In this document: positions 24,801-37,434 of the stretch, piece by piece | Layout of the letters: each line of letters starts with the position of its first letter | Position numbering within the stretch: position 1 is the first letter of the stretch | Notes under the pieces: model-generated | What the model was told of the DNA's origin: nothing | The model's database searches: none | The model's input: only the letters and a program-made list of their open reading frames with translations | Made by a program: the position numbers and the translations under genes | Source of the DNA: Rutstroemia sp. NJR-2017a BVV2 | Lineage: Eukaryota > Ascomycota > Leotiomycetes > Helotiales > Rutstroemiaceae | DNA: 64,000 nt | Assembly (NCBI GenBank): GCA_002946415.1 | Contig: NJPS01000062.1 | Coordinates: forward strand, 558,001 to 622,000 | Direction: 5' to 3'

Positions 24801-26915
24801 GTAATTCTAATTTTTTTTAATTAGTATCTTCTAAGATAGTCTAATTTTACTAATTCTCTTTTTAATTTATATTAAAAAGCTTTTTCTATCGATTTTTATC
24901 TCAATCTGATTATATATAGATAATATTATATTAGTTATTAATTTAACTAGTTTCAAAAAAAACTATAAGATTCTAGAAAGAGAAACTAGTAAATTATATA
25001 CTTTGGAAGAAGTTAGTAATATTGAATTCGATTTAGTAAAAATAAAGCTAATTTACTTTTTCGGAAATAAATAAAAAACTATTAAGATTAATTCAGTTAA
25101 TTTACCGAATAATCAATCAATATAATTCTCAAAAGTAGTAAAATAACTAGATATATAATTTGATAATATTTTAAACTTCAATTAATATATCTTAACCAGA
25201 ATTAGCTAAGTTAAATCAGTTTTTTTGAGAACTAATTAACTAACTAATATCGAAAATTGATTTTCACTTTTTGTAATATATTAGTTATATATCGTTTATA
25301 TTACTAATATCTTAGATTATAGATTCTCTATATAGTAAAAAAAACAAGTTAAATTTAAAACTTAATTCAAATATTTATAAAACTTAGTTTTTTGGAAAAT
25401 CCTTAAGATATTTAGAATTAATCTAATAGTTCTTATAAAAGTAGAAGCTATACTAATATTTTCTTAGACTTATTTAAATATTCCTAGTTATTAATATATA
25501 TTCAGAATTCTTAAAATAGCCGAAAATTATTTAATTTTCAAAGAAATTTAAACTAAATTGAAAATTAATACTTAGTTTCAGGATTATTTAGTATCAATCT
25601 AAAAAGAATTAGTTAAAATAACCTAAATAAAGTAAATTAGATACTCAATATATTTATTAGTTTACTTTCAGTATTTGGAATTAATTAGTTTTTTTAAATT
25701 TCTACTTTAAGTAACTATTTCTTATTTGGTTGAAATTAATAAGTTATCTAAAGAATTAGAAACTGAAAATTATAAAAACTCAGCTATTTTGCTAGCTCCG
25801 AACCAATACTTAATCTATATAAATAGATTAGAATTAATAAATCAAAAAGAAATCGGAATCAATCTAGTTCTTTTTAACTTCAACTAAGAACTAATCTAGA
25901 GATCTAACTAGAATATTGAAACCAGTTAACTAATTTATAATAACGAACTAGCCAGAATAGTCGAAGGAATTAAACTAGTAAACGAAATAGTTTAAAAAGA
26001 TCAAGAATTTATTATTTTCTCAAATAATCAAATTATTCTATAAAGGTTAAAATTACTTAGTAATAAATCTAAACAAAATTAAGTAGTACTAGTTTATAAA
26101 GCTAATTGAAAAGTAGTTGAAAAAGAAACTAAAATCAAATTAACTTAGGTTTCTAGTTATTTTGAGATACTAAATAACGAAAAAGTAGATTTATTAGTTA
26201 AATTAGGAACAAAAATAGATTTTAGGATTAATACAATTAATCTCAATTATCTAGAAGCTCAAATTAAACAAATTAAAAATTAAAAGTAATCTGAATCTCT
26301 TCTAAATATTCTAGAAGCTAATTTACTTAATTTAATTAACTATTTAAGAATTTTTAAATTTTCTCTTTAAAATCGAATCCAAATCCCAATTTCGACTAAA
26401 AGAGTTATTACTAGTACTTTTTATTAACTGAAAATTAGATATAGTTATTTAAAATTATATTTATATTTCTTAAAATATATTAGTAATAATAAATATATTT
26501 ATAGAACTAAAGAAACTCTTAAATATTTACTTTTAAGTTATTCTCTTTTTAATCTAGCTCGAACTAAGTTAAAAGATAAACTAGTTATAAATTATTTATT
26601 ATTCTTATTTCTTTTTGATATCAGTTCCGGAATCGAAGTTAGTATAAGTTATTTAAATAAAACAAATATCTATACTTGAAAATATTTATTTAGCTCGCAA
26701 ACTAGAAGATAATTAAATAGAAATTGTTATAGTTTTATTAAATTTTCATTTTGCTTTTATTTATTTCCTTATCTAGAACTAGTTTCTTACTATCTTTCGA
26801 TATTATTTGGTTTAAAAATATATTTAAAATACTAATACTATTTAGCTATTAGCAACTAGCTACTAACCAATCTATTATAATCTTAAATTCAAAAAGGTTA
26901 TTAAAATAATAAATC
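21846..26915 (+). mobile_element. LINE copy 5, main segment (right of copia insertion)
   Basis: This is the continuation of the LINE begun at 14994; together they give about 5.8 kb, which I take as the full length of the family. The order is ORF1 end (to about 22870), endonuclease (about 23000-23900), reverse transcriptase (about 24400-25200), RNase H (about 25730-26060), C-terminal motif (about 26420-26700) and 3' UTR. It ends with AATAAATCAATTAATT. All frames are broken. Confidence 0.8.
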
Positions 26916-26934
26916 AATTAATTATAATTATTTC

Positions 26935-27305
26935 TATTATTTTATAATTTAAAACTTGAACTAAGAAGTATATTATAGAAACTAATTTACTAATTAATAT
27001 TATAAAGATTACTAATCTAGATAAGAATTTATATAGTTATAAGAAAATTATAAATAATTTGTAAATTTGAAGTTTGGATATCAATAATTTATTTATATAA
27101 ATTTTTGATATTAATAACCTTAATATTATATTACTTAAATATTACTTTATATTTTAGATTTCTTTTATAAAAATTATTAATTTATAAAAGAGATTAAAAA
27201 GATCGATTTGAGAAAATTAGATAATTATCACTTTATTATATAATTATCTAATATTGTTTTTCCTTAATTCCTTTTTTATCTAATTATTATAATATATAAT
27301 AAAAG
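26935..27305. repeat. Repeat family Y, copy 1
   Basis: About 370 bp also found at about 32150-32445. Both contain an inverted-repeat core (TTATAAA...TTTATAA around an AAAGATTATTAATTT-like unit) and end in TTATTATAATATATAAT. It is probably a terminal piece of another element; no protein was identified. Confidence 0.45.
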
Positions 27306-27409
27306 ATTATTAAATTAGTTCTAAATATCTCGAGAATCTTTCAAAAAGTTAAATTTTATAAATATTAAAACTAAATTTTAAGTTTAGTTTATCTCTTTTA
27401 TTATATAGA

Positions 27410-28510
27410 TTAATTGATCTATTATCTTAATAACCTTTTTGAATTTAAAATTATAATAAGTTAGCTAATAGTTAGCTACTAGTAACTAAATAATAATAGT
27501 ATTTTAAATATTTTTTTAATCTAAATAATATCAAGAGATAATAAGAAACTAATTTTAGATAATAATAATAAAATAAAGAGAAAATAATAATTTAATAAAA
27601 AATAAAAATAAAATAAATCCAATTTAATAATCCAATTTAATATCTTCTAATTTATAAACTAAATAATATTTTTGAATATAGATATCAATCTTATTTAAAT
27701 AAATAATATTAACTTCAATTTCGGGATTAGTATTAAGAAGAAATAGAAATAATAAATAATTTATAATTAGTTTATCTTTTAATTTGATTTAAACTAAACT
27801 AAAAAGAAAATAATTTAAAAGTAGATATTTAGAAATCTCTTTAGTTTTACAAATATATTTATTATTATTAGTATATTCTACTAAATATAAATATAATTTT
27901 AAATAACTATATTTGATTTTCAATTAATAGAAGATATTAGTAATAATTCTTTTAGTCGATTTTGGGATTTGGATTCGATTTCGAAAAGAATAATTGAAAA
28001 TTTTTAAATAGTTAATTAAATTAAACAAATTAGTTTCCAGAATTTTAGAAAGAGATTAAGATTATTCTTAATTTTTAATTTATTTTATTTAGGTTCTTAA
28101 ATAACTAAAACTAGTTATATTAATTAAAAAATTTATTTTTGTTCCCGATTTAGCTAGTAAATCTGTTTTTTCGTTATTTAATATTTCGAAATAATCTAGA
28201 ATCTAAATTAATTTAATTTTAATCTCTTTTTCGATTATTTCTTAGTTAGTTTTATAAACTAGTATTATTTGATTTTATCTAGATTTATTACTAAATAATT
28301 TTAATCTTTATAAAACAATTTAATTATTTAAGAAAATAATGAATTTTTGATTTTTTTGAATTATTTTATTTACTAATTTGATTCTTTTAACTATTCCGTC
28401 TAGTTTATTATTATAAACTAATTAACTAATTCCAATATTCTAATTAGATTCTTGGATTGACTTCTAATTAAATAAAAAAAAAGCTAAATCAATTCTAATT
28501 CTTTTTTAAT
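27410..28510 (-). mobile_element. LINE copy 6, 3' end fragment (minus)
   Basis: It starts with the LINE 3' tail near 27410 and runs through the C-terminal and RNase H regions on the minus strand to about 28510, where gypsy-like sequence begins. It is 5'-truncated and RIPed. Confidence 0.65.
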
Positions 28511-30033
28511 CTAATATTATTTTCAATATATAAGATATTTATAATATAGTTTAGATAATTTCAATTTAGTTAATTTCTTATTTATTATCTTATATTAATA
28601 AATATATAAATAACTTTATATAAATAATTAATAATCAGAATAAAAAATAAATCTTATCTAATTATTCTTTATTTAATTTTTATTTCTTTTTAGAAAAAGA
28701 TTTCTTTATCTTTTTTTTAATTAATTTATATTAATAAAAAGATTTTTAAATTTCTTCTTTTTAAAATATATTATATTATCAAAATTATATTTTTTAATAA
28801 AGAAGATATTAATAATAATATTATATTAAAGAATTCTTTAATTATTAATATATTTAATTTTATATAACTTTTCTTTCTTTATTATAATAATATTAATATT
28901 TTTATTTATAATTTCTTCTTTGATATTTTCGAATTTCTAGATATATTGATTTTATTAAAATATTTTTTCTTTAACAATTATCTTTTGTTTTTCTTCTTTA
29001 TTATTAAAGAAATTATTAAATTTAATATATTTTGTAATTATTATATTAATTTAATTTCTAGATATTTTCTTTTTCTAATAATTATTTTGATTAATTATAA
29101 TTTTAAATTATTTCTTTTATTTCTAAATATTTTTCTTTTTTAATTTGATTTTTTAACACTTTTTTTAATAACTTTATATTTAGTAATATAGAAAACTATA
29201 TTTAAAATAAAATTTCTTTTTTTAATAATATTTTGTTTTCTAGAAAAAATTATTTCCCGAATTTATTATATTTAATTTATAAGTTATTATAGATTTTTTT
29301 AATTATATTATTTTTTAAATTATATTTTCTATTTCTTTTTTTATAATATTATTAAGATAAATTATTTATAAATTATATATTTTATTTAAATTTGAAATCT
29401 TCATTATTAATTTAAATAATGTTTTTTATAAAGTTTATATTTAATATTATCTTTTGAATTTTAATAATAATAGTTTAATAATAATTTAATTTCTAATTAA
29501 CTATATTCTATATTTTCGGAATATAATAATATAATTAATACAATTTTATTTTTATATTCCAACTTTTCTCAAAATAATTAAAAAGAAATAATTTAATTTA
29601 TTTCAATATTTTATTTTAGAAATAAAATAATATTTATAATATTATTAAATTTGAATTAGTAATATATTCTAAATTATAATAAAATAATCTTGAATTTCTT
29701 ATAATTTTTATAAAACTTATTAGAAAATATTATTTTTAATAATTTTAAAATTTATAAATAATTATCGAAGTTTATAGATTTTGATTTATTTATTTATATA
29801 AATAAATAATATTATTATTAATTTAGAAATTGATTTGAAATTAATCTAGCTAATAAATTTTTTATTAACTTCTTCTTTTTAGAATTTTATTTAGATAATA
29901 TAATATCTTTTTTTTTTTTTGTATTATTATTATTATAAATAGAAATTTTATTAGTAAAAATTATTATGAAATAATTATTTAAATAAAATTCGATATATCT
30001 ATTTAGTTTATAAAGTAATAAATATATTTAAAA
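28511..30033 (-). mobile_element. Gypsy remnant (gag-side interior), extremely RIPed
   Basis: The stretch around 29120-29560 aligns with 40890-41530, the gag side of the intact-structure gypsy element at 32477-42791. Together with the LTR at 30034-30401 it is the right-hand (5') end of a second, truncated gypsy copy on the minus strand. The 65-codon frame at 28946-29143 is an accident of low complexity, not a gene. Confidence 0.55.
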
Positions 30034-30401
30034 TATTATAAATATTTATATTCTGAATTATATAAAAATAATTAGAATTTTGAATATTATCGATTATAAT
30101 AACTAATAATATTATTATAAATTTATTCTTGAAAATAGTTATATAGAGAATCGATTTGTAATATTAAATAAATAAATAGTAATTAATATTAAATACAAAG
30201 CTCTCTATATTAAAGAAATATATTTTGTTTATATAGATCTTTATTCTCTCAAGATCACCAAGTTACTAAGATGCTAAGTCGCTGTTCTAACAGTCGATCT
30301 ATCGACCTATCGATCTTGGTTACATACGATTCCTGCCTGAGGTTCTACTATTGCTGCTGGGCAATTGAGCCTAAGGTTCTCAGGCCTTATAGTTCGTAAT
30401 A
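30034..30401 (-). repeat. Gypsy-family LTR, partly un-RIPed
   Basis: It begins TATTATAAATATTTATATTC (cf. TGTTACGAATATTTATCTTC at 32477) and ends TCGTAATA (cf. TAACA). The first 210 bp are AT-rich. The last 150 bp are close to normal GC and match 45988-46193 (shared CGATCTATCGAC and GAGCCTAAGG words). It forms the edge between RIPed DNA and the island at 30402. Confidence 0.6.
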
Positions 30402-31215
30402 CTAGGTAAGGCTGGCAAACTTGGGGAATGGCATCCCAGAAGTATAGATAAAAGAGATAGAGTAAGTAGGTATCAATTGTTTGATCTCGCAGTGGCGGAC
30501 CATGATGGTCCGAATCTGGTGTTTACCCCAAGAGGGGAGTATTGGTATGAATTAAATGATGTAGATTTAAAAGGTTAAGTTGAATTTGCAAAAATTAAAA
30601 AAATACTTTTTGCGGGGTTTTCACAGCTGATGGATGACCTCTTCGTCCGGCCTCATATATATAATCTGCGATGCAACGTGCGTCTTACCATGGAATAATT
30701 AGAATGACAATCGTGACTCGCCCAGCTATATGCTGTATTACATTCTCCATGCGGGAAGCATCAAAAAGTTATCTAAAGGTAATAATCAGGTAGAAACTTC
30801 AAAAGTTTGTCCAATCAATTTTGGAAAGCCTTATGTGATTAGAGATAGCGCTACGTTTCCAAGTTGTACAGCATCGTTGTGTTCCCCCCACCTTCCCTTA
30901 TACGAGTGTTCTGACTGCAACCCACTATATCTGATAGAGGCTCTTTGCCCCAAGATGTAGTATGATTCATTGATCCTCTATGATGCCTGATATGCCGGCG
31001 TCTCCGCAGCTGAGCACTTTGCGCGGCGTAGTATGTGCTTTTATGGCGCAGCTTATCAATCACGAGCTGGCCAGGGTGACGAAGGCCGTGAAATAAGGCA
31101 CAGTGAGTGGCAGTGATTGCCCGCCGGTATACATACTCGCTTCACCGAGTAGAGCCTCCCCTAGCAGAATGTAATGCTAGGGCTGTTCAAAAGATAGTTC
31201 TCAATAATGCCGATT
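30402..31215. other. Normal-GC island, no recognised gene
   Basis: About 800 bp of ordinary composition lie between two RIPed blocks. Visible features are a short palindrome GGACCATGATGGTCC (about 30499-30513), a purine run AAGAGGGGAG near 30530 that resembles a polypurine tract before an LTR, and a hairpin CCCTAGCA/TGCTAGGG near 31153-31176. The longest frame, 30730-30960, encodes 76 residues without recognisable motifs. This could be a gene relic or single-copy DNA trapped between elements. Confidence 0.4.
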
Positions 31216-31429
31216 TAACCCTTTTAAATAATATATACTCGCATAATACAGCACTTTACTTGGTAATAAATTTCTTATATTGAATCTCTGGAATCTCTAA
31301 TTATATATAAACATAATAATATTATAATATATTAATTCTCTTGATAAAGCTGGATATTAATAATTAATTTAATATACTTTATAAAATTTTATCAAGCTAA
31401 AATTTCAAAATTGCGAAAATAATATTAAT

Positions 31430-31804
31430 TTATATTTGTTATAAAAAAGAGCTTTTCAAGAAAATATATAAACTATTTATAATTATAGATATTATATATT
31501 CACTTTACTTTATAATTAATTTTAAAAATCTTAAAGAAATTTATAATTTATTTTTTAAAATTAGAATCTACTTTATTATTTTATAAATTATTTATAAATA
31601 AATAAATAAAACTTATTTATATAATTTAAATATAAAGTTATATATATTAAAGAAATATATTTTATTTATATAAATCTTTATTCTCTCAAAATTATTAAAT
31701 TATTGATTTATTAATTTTAATTATATATAATTTCTTTCTAAGATTTTATTATTATTATTAAATAACTAAATTTAAGATTTTTAAATTTTATAATTTATAA
31801 TATA
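31430..31804 (-). repeat. Gypsy-family LTR remnant
   Basis: 31590-31804 follows 30160-30401 word by word (AAAGAAATATATTTTGTTTAT-type block, then TTATTCTCTCAA) and ends ATTTATAATA. It is far more RIPed than the 30034 copy. Confidence 0.5.
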
Positions 31805-31880
31805 TTAAATCTAATTATTTTATATAATTTAAAAGATAAAAATATAAAAATAAAAATAGATTTAAATATTTCTAATTAAA

Positions 31881-31949
31881 AGTTATTATATTTATAATTA
31901 GTTATTATATTTATAATTAGTTATTATATTTATAATTAATTATTATATT
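31881..31949. repeat. Tandem repeat, 19-bp unit
   Basis: Three consecutive copies of AGTTATTATATTTATAATT and a partial fourth (31881-31899, 31900-31918, 31919-31937, then 12 bases). Confidence 0.8.
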
Positions 31950-32149
31950 ATTTTATTCTTTCTTTAAATTTTATTAATAATTAATAAATTATATAATATT
32001 ATTAATTTAATTATTTATTTAATAGTTATATAAATAAATTATTTTTATAAATAAAAATTAAGATTTTTTATTATATATAATGTTATATAATATTCTTTAA
32101 TATAAATATTTTATTAATTTATATATATATAATTATTTGATTTTTGTAA

Positions 32150-32445
32150 AAAATTGAAATTTATATATATTAATTTGTTATAGAAACTAATTTATAAAAT
32201 TGAGTTATAAAGATTAATAATCTATTTATATAAATCTTCGATATTAATAATTTTAGATCTTTATTATTTAGATTTACTTTATATTTTAAATCTTTTTTAT
32301 AAAGATTATTAATTTATAAAAAAAATTAAAAAAGTTGATTTAAGAAAATCAAATAATTATTACTTTATTTTATAATAATTTATTATTATTCTCATTTAAT
32401 TTCTTTTTATTTAATTATTATAATATATAATATAATTAGATATAA
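32150..32445. repeat. Repeat family Y, copy 2
   Basis: Homologous to 26935-27305. It lies directly left of the gypsy insertion site. Confidence 0.45.
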
Positions 32446-32476
32446 TTATATATTAAAGTTATATTTATCAAACTTT

Positions 32477-33029
32477 TGTTACGAATATTTATCTTCTGAG
32501 TTATATAGAAGTGATTAGGGTTTCGAGTACTAAAGATTACAATAACTAATAGTACTATTATAGGTTTATTATTGAAAAACAGTTATATAGAGAATCAATT
32601 GTAATTATAATAATAGATAAATAAGTAATAATTGTTGTTAAGTACAAAGCTCTATATACTAAGAAAAACTATCTAATTATATAAATCTATATATTCTATA
32701 AAGTAATCTAGTAGATTTTCTATCAGGTTATCTTTAGAAAGATTGAGAGCTAGTTTCTTTTTCTATATTTCTACTTAAGGTTCTACTAAAGGTATCTATA
32801 ATTCTCTAAGTACTATCCCTCTGATAAATATCTTTTATCTTAAGGTATTATATCTACTAAAGGTATATTGATAATTATAGGTACTTTTCCTATCTCTATA
32901 TTAGGGATAAAGATATCTAGACTTTATTTTATTATATAATCTTTATACGATGGTTTTATCTTACTAAATAAAGATAGTTACTCTTTGAGTTTAAGATCTT
33001 TAAGTATCTATATAATCTAAGTTATAATA
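32477..33029 (-). repeat. Gypsy 3' LTR
   Basis: 553 bp, from TGTTACGAATATT to TTATAATA. It is less mutated than the partner LTR: it keeps G at many positions where 41863-42791 has A. Confidence 0.88.
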
Positions 33030-33199
33030 CTATCCCCTTTCTAGCTTAGTATCGCTCTGATGCTTACTATAATAGTATGAGGTATCTATTTGTTTATTCG
33101 ATAACTACCTTTTTCCTTCTTTTTATTATACCTATACTATATACTCAAAGAACAAAACAAATTGAGTTAGGAAATTGTATCGAAAGGGTAGGATAGAAA

Positions 33200-33706
33200 A
33201 TGGTTGCTTGTTTTTGTTGCGAAAAGGCTGGTTGTTCTGATAATTGTATTGGGATGGTTATTGGCTTTCCGAATCGTTGTTGTATTGAATGCTCTCGGTA
33301 GGGTAAGACTTGTGATTTCGTTTCTCGAAATCGGATGCCGGAGTTGTCTGATTGGGATTCTATAGATTCCCAACGAGAGCGATTGAAGTGGGAGAAGGAA
33401 GAGGTAATGGCCAAAATTCTTTGGTTATGATAGTAGTAGTGTTTCTTGGATGAATGCGAAAGGAAAATGATTCAAGCGGGTTTAAACTTGTTGGATGAGT
33501 TGGATAAATTGGAAGAGAGGGAGAGGCTGGAAAAGGAATGGGCTGAGTAAGCTGAATGAGTTCTTTAGGTGTCTAGTTCTTCCGAGGTCGATCCTTCGAT
33601 CTTCGAGCTCCCTCTGATGAGTGATTCTGAGCTGGCTGCTTAGTTGGAAGCTGAGGGTTCCTTGAATGGAATTTCTCTAAATCTTGTAGATAGTTCAGGT
33701 TCTTAA
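33200..33706 (+). pseudogene. Antisense Cys-rich / coiled-coil accessory ORF of the gypsy element, broken
   Basis: On the strand opposite to pol, a 169-codon frame starts ATG at 33200 and ends TAA at 33704-33706. Nine internal stops interrupt it (first TAG at 33299-33301; a TGA-TAG-TAG-TAG run near 33430). Each is one C-to-T change away from Gln or Arg codons. The product would have a Cys cluster at residues 4, 6, 7, 12, 16, 27, 28, 31 and 38. An acidic/basic helix (KMIQAGLNLLDELDKLEERE) and a Ser/acid-rich tail ending SSGS follow. From memory, small fungal hypothetical proteins with a Cys-rich head and a MLRRGLKTLDELD-like helix look similar and are common near gypsy elements; I could not check this. 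Function unknown. Confidence 0.6.
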
Positions 33707-36700
33707 TTGGTTCCTATATGTTTTCTGAGTATGGGTATTCTTTCTATTTGATCAGATAATGAAGACTTCCTTTAATATATTTCTGGTCTAGTATTTCTTC
33801 GACTTTATATTCGGTATTTGGGTTAACTGGTTCTATTTCGGTATAAGGTATATTTGGTGCTCTTGGTAGTGCTGGTTCTAGAAGTGAAATGTGAAATACT
33901 GAGTATATATTTATTGTTTTTGGTAATTCGAGGTGGTAGTTAATTGGTCCAACTACTTCAATGATTTTGAAGGGTTCTAGTTTCTTGTAATCTAGTTTGT
34001 TATTTGGTCTTTTTATATTGATATTTTATCTAAGGAGGTAAACTTTATTCTCCTTCTTAAGTATTGGTTCTATATTATACTTTATATTGTAGTAATATAT
34101 TGTTTGTTGTATTATAAACTTGATATTAAATAATAATTATTTATATAGATTCCTGAGATTTTCTGCTTTTGTTATTCTTATATCTGATTTTGCTATATCT
34201 AGTAATTATATATTATATTTTTTGGATTCGAAGCCAAAATTGGTATATACTAATATTATATTTGTAATAGCTACCTTTATAGTATTATAAACAAACTATA
34301 TAAGTAATAATAGTTCTATCTAATTGTTTTATCTATAATTGATATAATATCTTAAGTATTATTCTATAATTTGATTCAACTATTCTATCTAACTATCTAT
34401 TTATAAATAGAATACTATTGAGAGTTTTCTTTTGATTTCTAGTAAAGTTATAAATATCTATTAGAATTTCGAGGTAAAGAGCTTATTTTGATCTAAAATG
34501 ATTTTGGTAGATATTCTATATATATTAGTTATTATTCTTAGAAATATATAGACTAAATCCTTAGTTATACTACTTTCTTTATATAGAATTATATATCCAA
34601 ACTTGATTAATTAATCTACTATAACTAAGATAAAGTTATATATTACTTCTATTATTAGATCTTTTGAAGATAATAGTTTAATTACAAAATTCTATATAAT
34701 AGATTTCTATAATTAAGTAAATATATCCGGAGTTTTGAACTAGCTATATAGAGTATACTATAAAATCTTATTCTATATATAGATATTATAGTTTTCGATA
34801 ACTTCCTTAATTATCTTCTTTATTTATAGGAAATACAAGTTCACTTTAATCTTTATAAATATCTTGGTAATTCCTTAATATTTGTAAACTAGAAACTTAT
34901 ATTATTCTTAAGTAAATTATATTGCTAAGATCGAAGAAATATATATCTTTCTATAGAAATATATAACTTTATCTTTAATTATAAATTCTTTATCTAATTA
35001 TTCTAATATTTGTTTCATAATAGAATTATTCTTATAATACTTTTATATTTGTTTCTCCAAGTAGTTATTACAAAGTAATATTATTGTAACTAATTAGACT
35101 AAGTTGAATACTAACGAATCTCTATTCTAGCGAAATATAATATATAATTTATATATCTTATTCTCTAAGTATTCAGATTTCCTACTAAGTATATTAGTTT
35201 TAGTATTTTCGTTTTCTTTAATATATAATATCTTGAAATTATATATAGTTAATATTTCTATCTATTATATCTATTATCTATTTAGAATTTTAGTTATTAT
35301 AAAGTATATCAAATTTTTGTAATCTAAATAGATTTAGATTATATATTTAGATTCTTTGAAATAAACTTTCTATTCTCTAAAAGTATTGATAATTATTAGA
35401 AACTCTTTATTATAAATCTTGTAATTTAGCTTAGCTAACTGAAACTTTCTTAAATAATATACTACTAATTATAACTTCTTATTCTTATCTAGCTAGTTTA
35501 GGATTATATCTAATATATAATCTAATATATCTATTTCAATAATAATTAGTTGTTCGGGATCGAAGGTAATAAGAACTAATATCTATATAAAGGTTTATTT
35601 GAAGATTTCAAATATCTATTATATTATATTATTTTATTTATACTTAATATCCTTTTTAGTTAACTTTATAAAAGATATTACAATTTTCGAATAATCTTTG
35701 ATAAATTATCTATAGAAGTTTACAAATTCTAAAAATAATTATATTTTTTTTATAGTAATAGATTATTTCTATTCTAGAACTTCTTTTACTTTATTTGAAT
35801 TTATCTTAAGTTCTATTATATTAATAATATATTCTAGAAACTCGGTTTCAGTAATATAGAATTTGTATTTCGAAAGTTTCAATAGGATATTTATATTTAT
35901 TAATATCTAAAATATTTTCTATATAATCTTAATATATTCTTCAAGGGTTTCGATAAAGATTAAGATATTATCTAAGTATATTATATAGTAGTTATCAAGA
36001 TATTTTCTCAATAAGTTATTAACTGAATATATATATATTATTAGTATATTAGTAAATCCAAAGGATATAATTTAGTATTTGTAATATCTATATTATATAC
36101 AAAATACTGTTTTCTATTTATCTCTTTTCTTAATTCGGATTAGATTGAATTCTATATACTGATCTAATTTTATAAAATATTTAGTTTTTCTAATTCGATC
36201 TTATAGTTTACTAGCTAATAGTAATAAATATCGATTTTTAATAGTAATAGTATTAAGTTTTCGATAATTAATAACTAGTTTATTCTTCTTATTTCCTTTC
36301 TTAGATATAAAGAAAATTAGTATTTTTATAGATAAAAAGGATTTATTTATAAATCCTTTTGCTAAATTTTTATCGAGGTATTTATAAAGTAACTTAAACT
36401 TTTTCTCTAATAATAATATAATTAATAAGAATAATAGTTTCTTTCTTTCTTTCAGATTTATCTTATAATCTCAAAATTGGTATTTTGATAAAGTATTTTC
36501 TTAAGATCTTTTCTTGAAGATCTTGATATATCTCTAGTACTATATTAATATATCTTTTAGTAAGAAATCCTAGACTAAGATATCCAACTTTAGTAAATAT
36601 ATTGCTTTTAGTTCTTGACCGGATATTAATTTTGTAAAATTCTATATAAACTCTTTTTTATATTTATATCTATTATATTATATAGTCTTTATAATCTAGT

Positions 36701-37434
36701 CGATATATAGATTATAACTCTCTAGTTATAATATTCTCAAAATTAGTTAGTATTCTCTTAATAAAACTAAATCTATTTTTATCTATTTAGAATATTATCT
36801 TAGTTATATTTCGAATTCTTATATTTTATATTAAACTAATCTATCTTTTTTAGCTAATTATTTATTGATAAAGTAAAGTCTATATAAAACTAGTTTCTTA
36901 AAAATCCGTAATTTCGTTAATATTATAGTTTCTAATATTATAAAATTTTCTATTACTTTTAAATCTATTATTACTCAGAGTAAATATCTATTTATATATA
37001 TAATATAAAGGATCTATTCTAATTCTAGAATAATCTTCAATTCTCTAGCTAGCTCTTTATTTATATCTTTAGTAAATTATTTCTAATTAATTCTTTTTTG
37101 GTTTCGATTTATAACTTTAAATTTACTATCTTTTATAAAACTAAAGAATCTTTTCTAGATATTAATTATATCTTTCTAAATTATATTTAGATCTATTCCG
37201 ATCTTTATTTTGAAGATTCGGTTAATAAGAATATTAATATATTTAATAAATATCTTATATCTAAAGATTTATAATACTATCTATTATAGTTAAATTAGTT
37301 CTTATAATAATATATTTTATTGGTCTTTATAACTATATTGGTAAATAATCTCTTAAATCTCTCTATTACTTAGTAGATTATTTTACTAAAACTCTCTAAA
37401 TCTCTAATAGATTCGAGTTTCCTATTATACTTTT
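33690..37434 (-). pseudogene. Gypsy pol (protease-RT-RNase H-integrase-chromodomain), RIPed
   Basis: On the minus strand the order is clear although stops abound. RT contains IIYLDN at about 35967-35984, where the second catalytic Asp has become Asn by G-to-A. Integrase core appears at about 34560-34700 (KLLSSKDLIIEV then NFILVIVD and FGYIILYKES, cf. the usual DSILVIVDRLTK). The integrase C-terminal GPFKIIEVVGP-type stretch lies near 33850-34040. A chromodomain follows at about 33690-33815 (EYEVEEILDQKYIKGSLHYL), with a Trp codon turned into TAG. The chromodomain identifies a chromovirus. Only a repeat-infested relic remains. Confidence 0.8.

Noticed and set aside
28946..29143. Plus-strand ORF of 65 codons rich in Phe, Ile, Leu and Asn
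   Set aside because: Low-complexity AT-rich DNA; it aligns with the gypsy gag region on the other strand.
5032..30033. Mitochondrial DNA origin of the AT-rich blocks
   Set aside because: The content is nuclear retroelements with transition-only divergence between copies. No mitochondrial genes were recognised.
30525..30545. Purine run as the polypurine tract of a plus-strand LTR element
   Set aside because: The following TATTGGTATG resembles an LTR start, but no matching second LTR or body could be found, so it is mentioned only as a hint.
33145..33414. Minus-strand ORFs of 68-89 codons at the gypsy 3' end
   Set aside because: They are mirror frames of the antisense Cys-rich ORF or the pol tail. 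C-to-T on the plus strand cannot create TAA, TAG or TGA from most codons on that side, so the frames stay open by chance.
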